Below, piece by piece: positions 1 through 6,668 of a DNA stretch of 13,610 bases. Origin of the DNA: Synechococcales cyanobacterium PMM_0085 (lineage in GTDB: Bacteria > Cyanobacteriota > Cyanobacteriia > Elainellales > Elainellaceae); NCBI GenBank assembly GCA_949127705.1, contig CASBQJ010000244.1, positions 1 through 13,610 on the forward strand, in the 5' to 3' direction. How positions within the stretch are numbered: position 1 is the stretch's first letter; the number at the start of each line of letters is the position of its first letter. The notes beneath the pieces are model-generated. The model did no database searches, was not told where the DNA came from, and saw nothing but the letters and a program-made list of their open reading frames with translations. Both the position numbers and the translations under genes were made by a program.

Positions 1-2
1 CC

Positions 3-266
3 ATTGGTGGCGTAAAAGATATCGAAGCAAGAAATCAACTATTAAAAGAGGCCGTTAAAGATTCGTTGAGTCTGTCGGCAATCAAACAGAAGATTAAGAT
101 TGTTGGGGGAGACGCGAGGGGAACTGTACAACCGCAAACAGTGAAGCAGCGTTTTGCCCACACAGTTCAGCAGGCTCAGAAAAATAAAACTCTATGGCAT
201 GATCCAACGAAAACTCAACAGCTAGAAGATCTGCTGAGTCAACTCGAGACTCTGATGGCAGGATGA
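3..266 (+). CDS. ParB-like partition protein, C-terminal part (5' end outside window)
   Basis: The reading frame is open from the first bases of the window to the TGA at 264-266, so only the last 87 residues are seen. The visible part begins with a helical segment, IGGVKDIEARNQLLKEAV, followed by a second helix with LSLSAIKQKI. This resembles the region after the helix-turn-helix in ParB/RepB/Spo0J family proteins, where a run like 'RNQLLxEAI...LSxxxIKxxI' is common. The rest is charged and helical (QRFAHTVQQAQKNKTLW, then a leucine-rich end), suitable for a dimerisation tail. A TTG at 66 is an internal codon of this longer frame, not the start. ParB proteins bind centromere-like sites and work with a ParA ATPase in DNA segregation; whether this copy serves the chromosome, a plasmid or only gene regulation cannot be seen. 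The family call rests on resemblance of a short tail and is moderate. Confidence 0.55.
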   Translation: MGGVKDIEARNQLLKEAVKDSLSLSAIKQKIKIVGGDARGTVQPQTVKQRFAHTVQQAQKNKTLWHDPTKTQQLEDLLSQLETLMAG

Positions 267-576
267 AGGCTGGCGTTAGTTACCCTACTGATTCCAGCTT
301 TGCCCTCAAATGAATACCGATTAATCCGTTAATCATAGAGAGCCAAGTTTTCATTGGGATTAGATTGATATTCGCAATATTTGAGCAGCGTCTCTTACGC
401 TAAAATTACGCTAAATAAAGCCCCTGATTGTAGGGTCACGGCTGAATTCAGCGCCAATACCGCTGCACCGCCTCTTGAACTCGGTAAAGGTCACAACAAT
501 GCCGCTAGGTTCACAATCTAACTCAGCGGAGAATTGTCCCCTTCACAGCGTGCCAAACTGAGATGGGGAGCATTGC
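267..576. other. Intergenic region between ParB-like and histidine kinase genes
   Basis: No intact gene lies in this 310 bp stretch. It separates two convergent genes. It holds an imperfect direct repeat, TTACGCTAAA at 395-404 and again at 406-415 (11 bp period), in an AT-rich patch. On the minus strand at 448-539 there is a short coding-like fragment described as a separate entry. No convincing hairpin with a T-run was found after the ParB-like stop codon. Confidence 0.5.
448..539 (-). pseudogene. Possible frameshifted remnant of a small protein
   Basis: Reading the minus strand from 539, one frame gives GQFSAELDCEPSGIVVTFTEF up to base 477. If one base is assumed missing after 477, the frame continues as (Q)EAVQRYWR and ends at a TGA at 450-448. 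Both halves have a protein-like composition, and the join reads naturally only with a single-base deletion. There is no start codon upstream; a TGA in the same frame lies at 545-543, just after the histidine kinase stop codon. It could be the tail of a decayed downstream gene or chance. No family is recognised. Confidence 0.25.
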
Positions 577-2652
577 TCAAGCCAACTCTGTGGATCTACT
601 GCCACAGTTAGTAGATAGTTCAACGATGCATTCTGTCCCACCTTGGGGAGTAGTTTCAAGCCAAAGCCTGCCTTGATGGTTTTGGACAACAATTCTATAG
701 CTAACGGATAGCCCAAGCCCTGTCCCCGCGCCAATGGGTTTAGTTGTAAAAAAGGGATCAAATACTTTCGCCTGATGCTCTGGCTTAATTCCTGATCCGG
801 TATCATGAATGCGGATTTGAACGCGTGGATTTGAAGCGTCTGCCGCTTGAACCCTGCAAGTCGTAATCGTAATTTGATGCGGCGAGGGCTTCTCGCTCGC
901 TTGATTTACCGCACTTACAGCATCAATCGCATTATTCAACAGATTTAGGAATACTTGATTAAGCTGCCCAGGATACGAATCAACTAGGGGCAGATCTTGA
1001 TAACAACGAATCACTTGAATGTGGGGTTTAAGCCGATGCTGAAGTAAGAGTAGCGTGGCCTCAATGCCTTCATGTACGTTAACCAACTTTTTTTCAGTTC
1101 CATCTAAGCGGGCAAAATTTCGCAGCGTCAAGACAATCTGTCTGACCCGATTGGTGCCCGTCCGCAGGGAAGCAAGAATGTTCAACAAATCAGATTGAAT
1201 GAATTCCAATTCAATATCAGAGGCAAATTGAGTAATTTCGTGGGAGGGCTGAGGAGCATGGGCTTGATAAAGCTGGATTAACGTCAAAAGCTGTTCAGCA
1301 TATTGGGCGACAAAGGGAATATTGCCATAGATGAAGTTGATCGGGTTGTTAATTTCATGCGCTATCCCAGCCACTATTTGCCCAAGGCTAGACATCTTCT
1401 CACTTTGAATCAATTGAGATTGAGTTTCATAAAGCTGATGTAGCGTTTGAGCTAGCTGGGCTGCCTGCCGCTGGGCACACTGCGCCTGTTTTTGCGTTTG
1501 AGCATAAAATTGCCGATGTGAGATGGCGATCGCTAATTGACTCGCAACTGATTCTAATGCGGTTTGCTCCTCTCTTGTCCAGTTGCAGGCATCGGGTCTG
1601 AGTGCAATGAGGTAGCCGAGCCGCTCTTGATACACAACGGGCACACTCAACCAAGCCCCGATCCGTTGCTGTTGAAATGTGGCTTGACTCTGAGGATCAA
1701 TGTCATTAGATTTGGTGTTAGTTATCATCACCAGATCTTGGCTGAGCAGACGATGAATGAGAGCCGTATCATAGGCTGTGAGGTCAATTTCACTCTCAAC
1801 TGGAATTGCAGTTTCTAGACGTAATGGATTTGAACGTTGCTGTTGCCTCAGTTGTAAAGCAGATGGCACAGAGGAATGCCCAGAGGAATGTCCAGAGGAA
1901 TGCTGCGTTACCTCATTGTTGCTCTCAGCATAATGAGTTACCCGAAAGGTCGTTGAACCATGTGGAGCTGGAATCGCGAAGTAAATTAGTGTGGCTCTAA
2001 TTAGTCCCAATAGTTCTGTCAGCGCCGTGTTGATGGTTGTATCGAGATTTAAAGAGGTACGAATCCGTTGCGCAATGTGACTCAATATCCGTTCACGTTG
2101 AGCCTGATGCTGCGCTTCAAAATAACGCCAAGCCTGATGAAGCGCGATCGCGGCTTGTTCAGCGACTAATTTAGCCAAATGCATTTCATCGGCTGTCCAA
2201 AGGCGGCAAGAAATAATTTGCCCTACACAAATGCTGCCTAACAATCGCTCTTGGTAAACAATAGGAATCATTAAGGGGGAAGGCATTCCTGCCGTTTGTA
2301 GCAGTACCTGTTCAGCTTCTGAGATTTGAGCCATAGATACATCTTGCACAATCCAGGGATGGTGCAGATTTTTGGCACTCTGCTGTTCTAGTTCTAGCCC
2401 TAGAGGCAGCGTCAGCCCCACTGCTGTAGCGATTGAGTCTTGGTCTGCCTGGACGCGGCAAAACGCTGCCGCTACCGCTGCCGTTTGCGTCTCTAAGTCA
2501 TAGAGAATTAGCTCGGCGCAATCCCCTTCCAAGGCACAACAAAGCTCTTGGACAATGGCTTCATGCAGAGTAGCTTGATCTAACGATGCATGCATCCGAC
2601 AGGTAATTTGGTGCAGCAAATGAACTTGATCGGCAAGGTCAGCTTTTTTCAT
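577..2652 (-). CDS. Soluble GAF-GAF sensor histidine kinase
   Basis: This 691-residue protein is a two-component sensor kinase that autophosphorylates a histidine and should pass the phosphate to a response regulator. Domains in order: GAF 1 at about residues 20-178, GAF 2 at about 190-385, a Gln-rich helical linker at about 385-420, a HisKA dimerisation domain with the H-box GIAHEINNP (phospho-acceptor His432), and a HATPase domain with N-box LNLLNNAIDA (about 567-578), G1 motif DTGSGI (about 616-621), F-box FDPFFTTKP and G2 motif GTGLGLS (about 643-649). There is no signal peptide or membrane segment, so it acts in the cytosol; the GAF domains would bind a small ligand or chromophore. No Cys-based bilin signature was recognised. 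GAF 2 contains a His/Ser-rich repeat at residues 251-262. The ATG at 2652 has no clear ribosome binding site. No response regulator gene lies nearby, so it is an orphan kinase. Confidence 0.93.
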   Translation of the reverse strand: MKKADLADQVHLLHQITCRMHASLDQATLHEAIVQELCCALEGDCAELILYDLETQTAAVAAAFCRVQADQDSIATAVGLTLPLGLELEQQSAKNLHHPWIVQDVSMAQISEAEQVLLQTAGMPSPLMIPIVYQERLLGSICVGQIISCRLWTADEMHLAKLVAEQAAIALHQAWRYFEAQHQAQRERILSHIAQRIRTSLNLDTTINTALTELLGLIRATLIYFAIPAPHGSTTFRVTHYAESNNEVTQHSSGHSSGHSSVPSALQLRQQQRSNPLRLETAIPVESEIDLTAYDTALIHRLLSQDLVMITNTKSNDIDPQSQATFQQQRIGAWLSVPVVYQERLGYLIALRPDACNWTREEQTALESVASQLAIAISHRQFYAQTQKQAQCAQRQAAQLAQTLHQLYETQSQLIQSEKMSSLGQIVAGIAHEINNPINFIYGNIPFVAQYAEQLLTLIQLYQAHAPQPSHEITQFASDIELEFIQSDLLNILASLRTGTNRVRQIVLTLRNFARLDGTEKKLVNVHEGIEATLLLLQHRLKPHIQVIRCYQDLPLVDSYPGQLNQVFLNLLNNAIDAVSAVNQASEKPSPHQITITTCRVQAADASNPRVQIRIHDTGSGIKPEHQAKVFDPFFTTKPIGAGTGLGLSVSYRIVVQNHQGRLWLETTPQGGTECIVELSTNCGSRSTELA
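1867..1902. repeat. 12 bp tandem repeat, three units, inside the histidine kinase gene
   Basis: Three 12 bp units that differ only in their first two bases (CACAGAGGAATG, CCCAGAGGAATG, TCCAGAGGAATG) lie end to end at 1867-1878, 1879-1890 and 1891-1902. On the coding (minus) strand they encode HSSG, HSSG, HSSV. Because the unit is a multiple of three, copy-number change would keep the frame and only lengthen or shorten a flexible loop in GAF 2. Confidence 0.85.
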
Positions 2653-3303
2653 GTGAGCCCGATCATCAATAACAGTTCTGAGGCTGGTTGATGTAACGGC
2701 TGCAAAATCAAGATAGGACTGACTGTCAACTTAGCCCAGAACTTAGAAGTTCTCCCATCCTCGACTTGACTGAAGTAATTGACTGACTCCATACCAATCT
2801 CCTAACCGCACAACACATCTAATAGAGCCACTAGGTCTCTAGGAGAATCGGATAGCAAGAACTACCCCAAACTGCAAGGAAGAACAATGACAAGAATATA
2901 TAGGTAGAGCATATGGCGTAGATGCTGAATTACCAAATTAAATGAGCGCCGATCTCAACGGATATGACCAAGTTTCACGGATAAATGGATAACCACTGAC
3001 GCCACAGTCGAACAGCCTGAAAGAGAAGCTTGATCACGTCAAGATTCCCCGAGAAACATTTTGCTCCTCATATTTTGACCCAACTCTGCTGCTTATGAAA
3101 AATATGATTTGTTTTGTTACAAACCGCAACTCTTCTTGATGTTGGCACGATCTAATGCAAGACAAGCAACTGTAAGCTAGTAGAAGACGGCACAAGTTTA
3201 GCTACCGTAGGGCGGGCATCTTGCCCGCGCAGGCTGGAAGCCTACACTACGAACGGTAGGCAGATTTACGCCTCAGACTACTAGGTATTTCTAACCGCAG
3301 TGA
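2653..3303. other. Gene-free interval upstream of the histidine kinase
   Basis: About 650 bp without a plausible coding frame on either strand. It lies upstream of the kinase gene and downstream of the 133-residue gene, so it should hold the kinase promoter. A 7 bp inverted repeat with a 2-base centre, AGAACTT-AG-AAGTTCT, lies at 2738-2753, about 86-101 bases before the kinase ATG, and could be an operator. TTGACTGA occurs twice in direct orientation at about 2765 and 2779. A complex palindromic repeat is found at 3203-3258. Nothing else was recognised. Confidence 0.5.
3203..3258. repeat. Cruciform-forming dispersed palindromic repeat (GGCGGGCATCTTGCCCGC type)
   Basis: Outer arms TACCGT (3203-3208) and ACGGTA (3253-3258), with GTAG/CTAC just inside, enclose two adjacent hairpins: GCGGGCA-TCT-TGCCCGC at 3212-3228 and AGGCT-GGA-AGCCT at 3231-3243. 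The whole can fold as a three-way junction. Sequences built on 'GTAGGGCGGGCATCTTGCCCGC' with 'AGGCTGGAAGCCT' are familiar as dispersed intergenic repeats in cyanobacterial genomes. It sits about 45 bp past the stop codon of the 133-residue minus-strand gene, where it may also influence transcript ends. Confidence 0.75.
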
Positions 3304-3705
3304 TTAGACAATAAATCGCTGAACGTAGTTCAAGTAGCCCTGCCGCCCCTGTTGTTTAGTCCAGAACTTGATCGAAGACTGGATGCGTTTGAGGCAGTCA
3401 ACCAGCACGTTTAATGAAATCGGTGGAGGACTTTCGATCGCGTTGCCCTCTACGTCAACCCGTGGCGATCGCCCCAGACGAAACTCACACATCTCGGCAA
3501 CGGCCTCTGCTACCTCTTGGCTAATCCCTCGGAGCGGACGAGAGCCGATGGATTTACCCTGTGCTGCTGCGCCATAGGTACGAATGAGAGAGTCGATCGC
3601 ATTTAGCACTTCTGCATCAATCAGGTCGGGGGTTATCCGATAGATGCTGACAATAGCAAACTCTAGATTTTGCAGGACGTCTTGATACTCTGCTTCAACA
3701 GTCAT
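3304..3705 (-). CDS. Conserved-looking hypothetical protein, 133 aa
   Basis: A 133-residue soluble protein without signal peptide or membrane segment. The N-terminal half is acidic and helical (MTVEAEYQDVLQNLEFAIV, then DLIDAEVLNAIDSLIRTYGAA); a central basic patch (GKSIGSRPLRG) is followed by another helix (SQEVAEAVAEMCEFRLGR) and a C-terminal part with a KRIQSSIKFW helix and a GRQGYLNYVQRF end. No catalytic or metal motif is evident. I do not recognise a named family, although the composition and the single clean frame resemble small proteins found widely in cyanobacteria. No strong Shine-Dalgarno sequence precedes the ATG at 3705. It is about 150 bp downstream of the end of the glutathione reductase gene in the same direction, with a terminator-like hairpin between, so it is probably transcribed separately. 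Confidence 0.75.
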   Translation of the reverse strand: MTVEAEYQDVLQNLEFAIVSIYRITPDLIDAEVLNAIDSLIRTYGAAAQGKSIGSRPLRGISQEVAEAVAEMCEFRLGRSPRVDVEGNAIESPPPISLNVLVDCLKRIQSSIKFWTKQQGRQGYLNYVQRFIV

Positions 3706-3770
3706 CTGATATAGGGTGCTTGATATGTGTTTGTTTTTATTCTCGCTGATTTTGCATAGAGCGAGGCTAT

Positions 3771-3830
3771 GAGTAAAAAAATTTTAAAGCGACAGAAGCG
3801 AGGTCTCTTGCTTGGAGAAACCCCGCTTCT
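3771..3830 (-). terminator. Probable terminator after glutathione reductase
   Basis: On the minus strand the arms AGAAGCGGGGTTTCTC (3830-3815) and GAGACCTCGCTTCT (3807-3794) pair to form a long stem with one G-U pair and a small bulge, separated by a short loop. About 10 bases further, at about 3783-3776, is a run of T. It begins 30 bases after the glutathione reductase stop codon. The stem sequence also resembles a dispersed cyanobacterial palindrome, so it may be both repeat and terminator. Confidence 0.6.
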
Positions 3831-3859
3831 AACAGAACCAATGCTCTAATAGTGAACGC

Positions 3860-5236
3860 TCAGCGCATGGTGACAAATTCTTCAGCAGAACTAGGATGAA
3901 TCCCAACTGTGGCATCAAAGTTGGCTTTAGTGGCACCCATTTTGAGGGCGATCGCAATCCCCTGAATAATTTCTGCGGCATGGCTGCCCACCATATGGGC
4001 ACCCAATACTTTATCAGTGGTTTGGTCAACGACTAGCTTCATCATCGTTTTCTCATCCTTACCCGGCAGCACATAATACATTGAGCGGAAGCGACTGCGA
4101 TAGATCTTCACGGCCTCTCCATATTGCTCACGCGCCTCAGCTTCAGTTAACCCAACGGTTGCAGCTTCGGGGGTGGTAAAAATCGCAGTCGGCACATTCT
4201 CGTAACTCATAATCCGCGAATTGCCGCCAAATACCGTATCGGCAAAGGCACGACCTTCGTTAATCGCCACGGGGGTCAAGTTGATGTTGTTGGTACAGTC
4301 ACCCACCGCATAAATATTTTCTACGTTGGTGCGGCTGTATTTGTCCACCATGACGGCTCCACCGTGCGCCTTAACGCCAGCCATTTCTAGACCCAAATGT
4401 TGAGTATTGGGTTTGCGCCCCACTGCCGCCAAACTTACGACGTCCGCAATCACCGTATCAGCTGAACCATCTTCACGCCCTACGGTGACCGTGACACCCT
4501 CGTCGTTTTTTTCGATCGCAATCAGTTGAATATTATTCAACAAACGAATCCCATGATGGCTCATCCCCAGTTGGATTTCAGTACGCAGATCATCATCAAA
4601 CCCGCGCAAAATCTTGTCTCCTCGAATCACTTGAGTCACTTCTGTACCCAAACCATTCAAAATACAGGCGAATTCTGATCCAATGTATCCACCGCCCAAA
4701 ATCACCATCCGTTTTGGCTGTGGTTTGAGGTTAAAAATGTCATCGGAGGTAATGGCATGTTCAATACCTAGAATTGGTGGCTTGACTGGATGCCCACCGA
4801 CGGCAATCAGGATTTTGTCGGCTGTGACGTGACGCGATGTAGATGGAGCCTCTCCATCTGGTTCAATGACAACCGTGTGCGCATCGATAAACCTGCCCCG
4901 CCCGGTCAAAATTTCGACCTGAGAATTATCCAGCATCGTCTGGTAGATGCCATTCAACCGGGTCACTTCCGCATTCACAGAGGTGATCATCTTATCCCAA
5001 TCGAGCGAACTCTGAACAGCACTCCAGCCATAGCCTTGAGCATCACTAAACAGCTCAGGAAAATGGGATGCATAGACCATGAGTTTTTTGGGAACACAGC
5101 CTCGATTGACGCAGGTGCCTCCCAAACGGTCAAACTCTACAATTCCCACTTTGGCACCATGTTGGGCTGCGCGTCTAGCCGCTGCAATGCCCCCGGAACC
5201 GGCACCAATCACCAATAAATCAAAGTCGTAGCTCAT
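3860..5236 (-). CDS. gor: Glutathione reductase (NADPH)
   Basis: A 458-residue flavoprotein that reduces oxidised glutathione with NADPH in the cytosol. It has the full class I pyridine nucleotide-disulfide oxidoreductase plan: FAD-binding GAGSGG at residues 11-16, redox-active disulfide GGTCVNRGC with Cys42 and Cys47, NADPH-binding GGGYIG at 181-186, second FAD motif AVGDCT in the central region, and the dimerisation domain ending HPSSAEEFVTMR, in which His447 is the expected catalytic base. Arg205 and Arg211 lie six residues apart as in the NADPH-phosphate-binding pair of the E. coli enzyme, which supports NADPH rather than NADH and argues against lipoamide dehydrogenase. The CVNRGCVPKK form of the redox motif is typical of plant and cyanobacterial glutathione reductases. 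An AGAGG site 7 bases before the ATG supports the start. It lies about 200 bp downstream of the peroxiredoxin gene in the same direction, which fits a shared role in peroxide removal. Confidence 0.95.
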   Translation of the reverse strand: MSYDFDLLVIGAGSGGIAAARRAAQHGAKVGIVEFDRLGGTCVNRGCVPKKLMVYASHFPELFSDAQGYGWSAVQSSLDWDKMITSVNAEVTRLNGIYQTMLDNSQVEILTGRGRFIDAHTVVIEPDGEAPSTSRHVTADKILIAVGGHPVKPPILGIEHAITSDDIFNLKPQPKRMVILGGGYIGSEFACILNGLGTEVTQVIRGDKILRGFDDDLRTEIQLGMSHHGIRLLNNIQLIAIEKNDEGVTVTVGREDGSADTVIADVVSLAAVGRKPNTQHLGLEMAGVKAHGGAVMVDKYSRTNVENIYAVGDCTNNINLTPVAINEGRAFADTVFGGNSRIMSYENVPTAIFTTPEAATVGLTEAEAREQYGEAVKIYRSRFRSMYYVLPGKDEKTMMKLVVDQTTDKVLGAHMVGSHAAEIIQGIAIALKMGATKANFDATVGIHPSSAEEFVTMR

Positions 5237-5268
5237 GGTTTTGCCTCTAAAAGGATGCTTGAAAAATA

Positions 5269-5451
5269 GTGTGGAAGGTTAATTTTTCGGATTTAAAGCG
5301 CACAAAAGATCAACTTTTAAAACAACCTCCAAGCGATTTAGCACAATCTCTAAGCGACTTGGCATTGTGCGATCGCCAAAAAGGTGTGGAGTGTGTCGTG
5401 CCCCACACCTCTTTTGAAACCGTTAAACAACTACTAGCCGATAAATGCTAG
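5269..5451 (+). CDS. Small ORF of uncertain status between peroxiredoxin and glutathione reductase
   Basis: A 60-codon frame starting with GTG at 5269 and opposite in direction to both neighbours. Its last 18 bases overlap the 3' end of the peroxiredoxin gene, and its start is 33 bases from the glutathione reductase ATG. The product would be a soluble helical peptide with SDLKRTKDQLL, an internal near-repeat (PSDLAQS / LSDLALCD), CVVPHTSFE and LLADKC at the end. Codon use is varied and the composition protein-like, but there is no ribosome binding site and no homology I can recall. If expressed it would occupy the expected promoter region of gor. It may be a real small gene, a remnant or chance. 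Confidence 0.3.
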   Translation: MWKVNFSDLKRTKDQLLKQPPSDLAQSLSDLALCDRQKGVECVVPHTSFETVKQLLADKC

Positions 5452-6006
5452 CGGTACTGCAATCTCTGCTCTCCGTGGCGTCCCTTTGAGGGATGCCAAA
5501 ACGGTGTCTGCATCCGACACTTCAAATGGATCGATCGGACAGTTGTCACTAAAGTCTGGCTCTACAAACATTTTCTCGATTTGGCCATCATTCACGACCA
5601 TGGCGTAGCGCCAAGACCGCATGCCAAAGCCTATATTAGACTTGTCAACCAGCATCCCCATTTTGCGAGTGAATTCACCACTGCCATCTGGCAACAGGAC
5701 GACATTCTTTGCGCCCTGCTGTTTGCCCCACTGAAACATAACGAAAGCATCATTCACCGACAAACAAACAATCTTGTCTATCCCTAGAGCTGTGAATTCG
5801 TCATACAGCTCTTCGTAGCGTGGCAAATGGGTGGATGAGCAGGTAGGCGTGAATGCACCTGGTAGAGAGAACAGTACAACTCGCTTGCCGCCAAAAATTT
5901 CTTGAGTGGTCAAGTCTTGCCAGCGGTAGGGATTAGGGCCGGATATAGACTCATCTCGAACACGGGTCTTGAACACAACATCGGGCACGCGATCGATAAC
6001 TGGCAT
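5434..6006 (-). CDS. Type-II (Prx5-like) peroxiredoxin
   Basis: A 190-residue cytosolic thiol peroxidase. The active-site motif PGAFTPTC (residues 49-56) gives Thr53 and the peroxidatic Cys56. Cys81 is exactly 25 residues later, the spacing of the second cysteine in plant type-II peroxiredoxins; a third cysteine is in DNCPIDPF. The Arg of RSWRYAMVV would complete the active site. Length and sequence match stand-alone PrxII enzymes; there is no fused glutaredoxin domain. Known relatives in cyanobacteria and plants use glutathione or glutaredoxin, which fits the nearby glutathione reductase. The start is placed at ATG 6006 because AGAGG lies 5 bases before it and the family begins with a sequence like MPVIDRVPDVVF; an ATG at 6048 would add 14 residues and has no support. 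It is divergent from the PerR-like gene, an arrangement also known in Synechocystis 6803 (sll1621/slr1738). Confidence 0.93.
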   Translation of the reverse strand: MPVIDRVPDVVFKTRVRDESISGPNPYRWQDLTTQEIFGGKRVVLFSLPGAFTPTCSSTHLPRYEELYDEFTALGIDKIVCLSVNDAFVMFQWGKQQGAKNVVLLPDGSGEFTRKMGMLVDKSNIGFGMRSWRYAMVVNDGQIEKMFVEPDFSDNCPIDPFEVSDADTVLASLKGTPRRAEIAVPLAFIG

Positions 6007-6062
6007 GTTGACCTCTTGAGGAAATGTGGTACTGATGAACGTCAGCAACTGCTGCTATATCC

Positions 6063-6075
6063 CAGAATAATTCTG
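6063..6075. promoter_or_regulatory. Putative PerR box overlapping the peroxiredoxin -10 element
   Basis: CAGAAT-A-ATTCTG is a perfect 6 bp inverted repeat around one central base. It matches the inner part of the Bacillus per-box consensus TTATAATNATTATAA in nine of fourteen defined positions and shares its 7-1-7 symmetry. It covers the predicted -10 hexamer of the peroxiredoxin promoter and lies in the space between the peroxiredoxin and the PerR-like gene. Binding here would block RNA polymerase directly. The link to PerR is inference from position and symmetry. Confidence 0.6.
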
Positions 6076-6092
6076 ATTTAGGAATAAGTCAA
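6064..6092 (-). promoter_or_regulatory. Sigma-70-type promoter of the peroxiredoxin gene
   Basis: On the minus strand TTGACT (6092-6087) and TATTCT (6069-6064) are separated by exactly 17 bases. This leaves a leader of roughly 50 bases before the ATG at 6006. The -10 element is embedded in the symmetrical PerR-box-like sequence. Confidence 0.6.
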
Positions 6093-6134
6093 CAGCAAGA
6101 TTAAAGCATATATGTGAACTTATTTACCTAGCTA

Positions 6135-6162
6135 TTGATTCTTGAAGACAACGCATTACAAT
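6135..6162 (+). promoter_or_regulatory. Probable promoter of the PerR-like gene
   Basis: TTGATT at 6135-6140 and TACAAT at 6157-6162 are spaced by 16 bases, with about 35 bases to the ATG at 6198. The peroxiredoxin operator-like palindrome lies about 60 bases upstream of this -35 box, so effects on both genes are possible but less direct here. Confidence 0.45.
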
Positions 6163-6197
6163 AAAGGAATTAGCGTTGATTAAACGTGGCAAGGATT

Positions 6198-6614
6198 ATG
6201 CAGCAACAGTCAGACACAATTGTTAAAACCCTTAAGTCTAAAGGGTTGCGGGTTACACCGCAGAGATTTGCAGTGTTTGCCAACCTGTTAGCTCGCACCG
6301 ACCATCCAACTGCGGAACAAATTCAGACCGCCCTCAACCGCGATTACCCAGTTTCGTCTCAAGCTACAGTCTACAGCGCCTTGCAAGCGCTGAGGGAAGT
6401 GGGTTTGGTGCGTGAAGTGCTATTAGATGAGGGGGTATCGCGCTATGACGCCAACGTTGATCCCCATCATCATTTTCGCTGCCGCCAATGTGGTGCCATT
6501 GAAGATATCGCCTGGAATACATTTCAATGTGTTGATTTACAGCAGCTGCGGCCTGGTTTGCAAGGGGACGCGTATGAGCTGACTGTGCAAGGGGTATGCG
6601 ATCGCTGTAGCTAA
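6198..6614 (+). CDS. perR: PerR-type peroxide-sensing repressor (Fur family)
   Basis: A 138-residue Fur-family transcription regulator. The N-terminal winged helix contains LRVTPQR (17-23) and the recognition segment SSQATVYSALQAL (53-65). The regulatory metal ligands of Bacillus PerR (His37, Asp85, His91, His93, Asp104) match His36, Asp84, His90, His92 and Asp103 here, all with the same offset of one. Asp103 is the position where PerR has Asp and Fur has Glu, which supports the PerR subgroup. The structural zinc site has four cysteines, CRQC (95-98) and CDRC (134-137). PerR proteins lose DNA binding when metal-catalysed oxidation modifies the histidines. An in-frame GTG at 6186 would add four residues; I chose ATG 6198 because the alignment to Bacillus PerR then has no extra N-terminus, though AAGGA is only 2 bases before it. 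It is divergent from the peroxiredoxin gene, its likely target. Confidence 0.9.
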   Translation: MQQQSDTIVKTLKSKGLRVTPQRFAVFANLLARTDHPTAEQIQTALNRDYPVSSQATVYSALQALREVGLVREVLLDEGVSRYDANVDPHHHFRCRQCGAIEDIAWNTFQCVDLQQLRPGLQGDAYELTVQGVCDRCS

Positions 6615-6668
6615 ACAGTTAAGCTCAACAGAGCAATTGGCGATCGCCTCTACTAAATCTCTCGACGA

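Noticed and set aside
266..301. Possible terminator after the ParB-like gene (AAGGCTGG...CCAGCTTT)
   Set aside because: The loop of 20 bases is long, the stem short with a wobble pair, and no T-run follows.
543..806. 87-codon minus-strand frame at the end of the kinase gene
   Set aside because: It is an alternative frame of the HATPase domain, whose motifs FDPFFTTKP and GTGLGLS are in the 577-2652 frame.
2670..2735. TTGACA on the minus strand as -35 of the histidine kinase promoter
   Set aside because: The sequence 17 bases downstream (TTTGCA) is a poor -10 and no better spacing was found.
5434..6048. Longer form of the peroxiredoxin starting at 6048
   Set aside because: The extra 14 residues lie upstream of a well-placed AGAGG and of the usual family N-terminus MPVIDRVPD; the start at 6006 is better.
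6630..6645. Palindrome near GGCGATCGCC as a terminator of the PerR-like gene
   Set aside because: It is an ordinary HIP1 site; the stem is short and there is no T-run.
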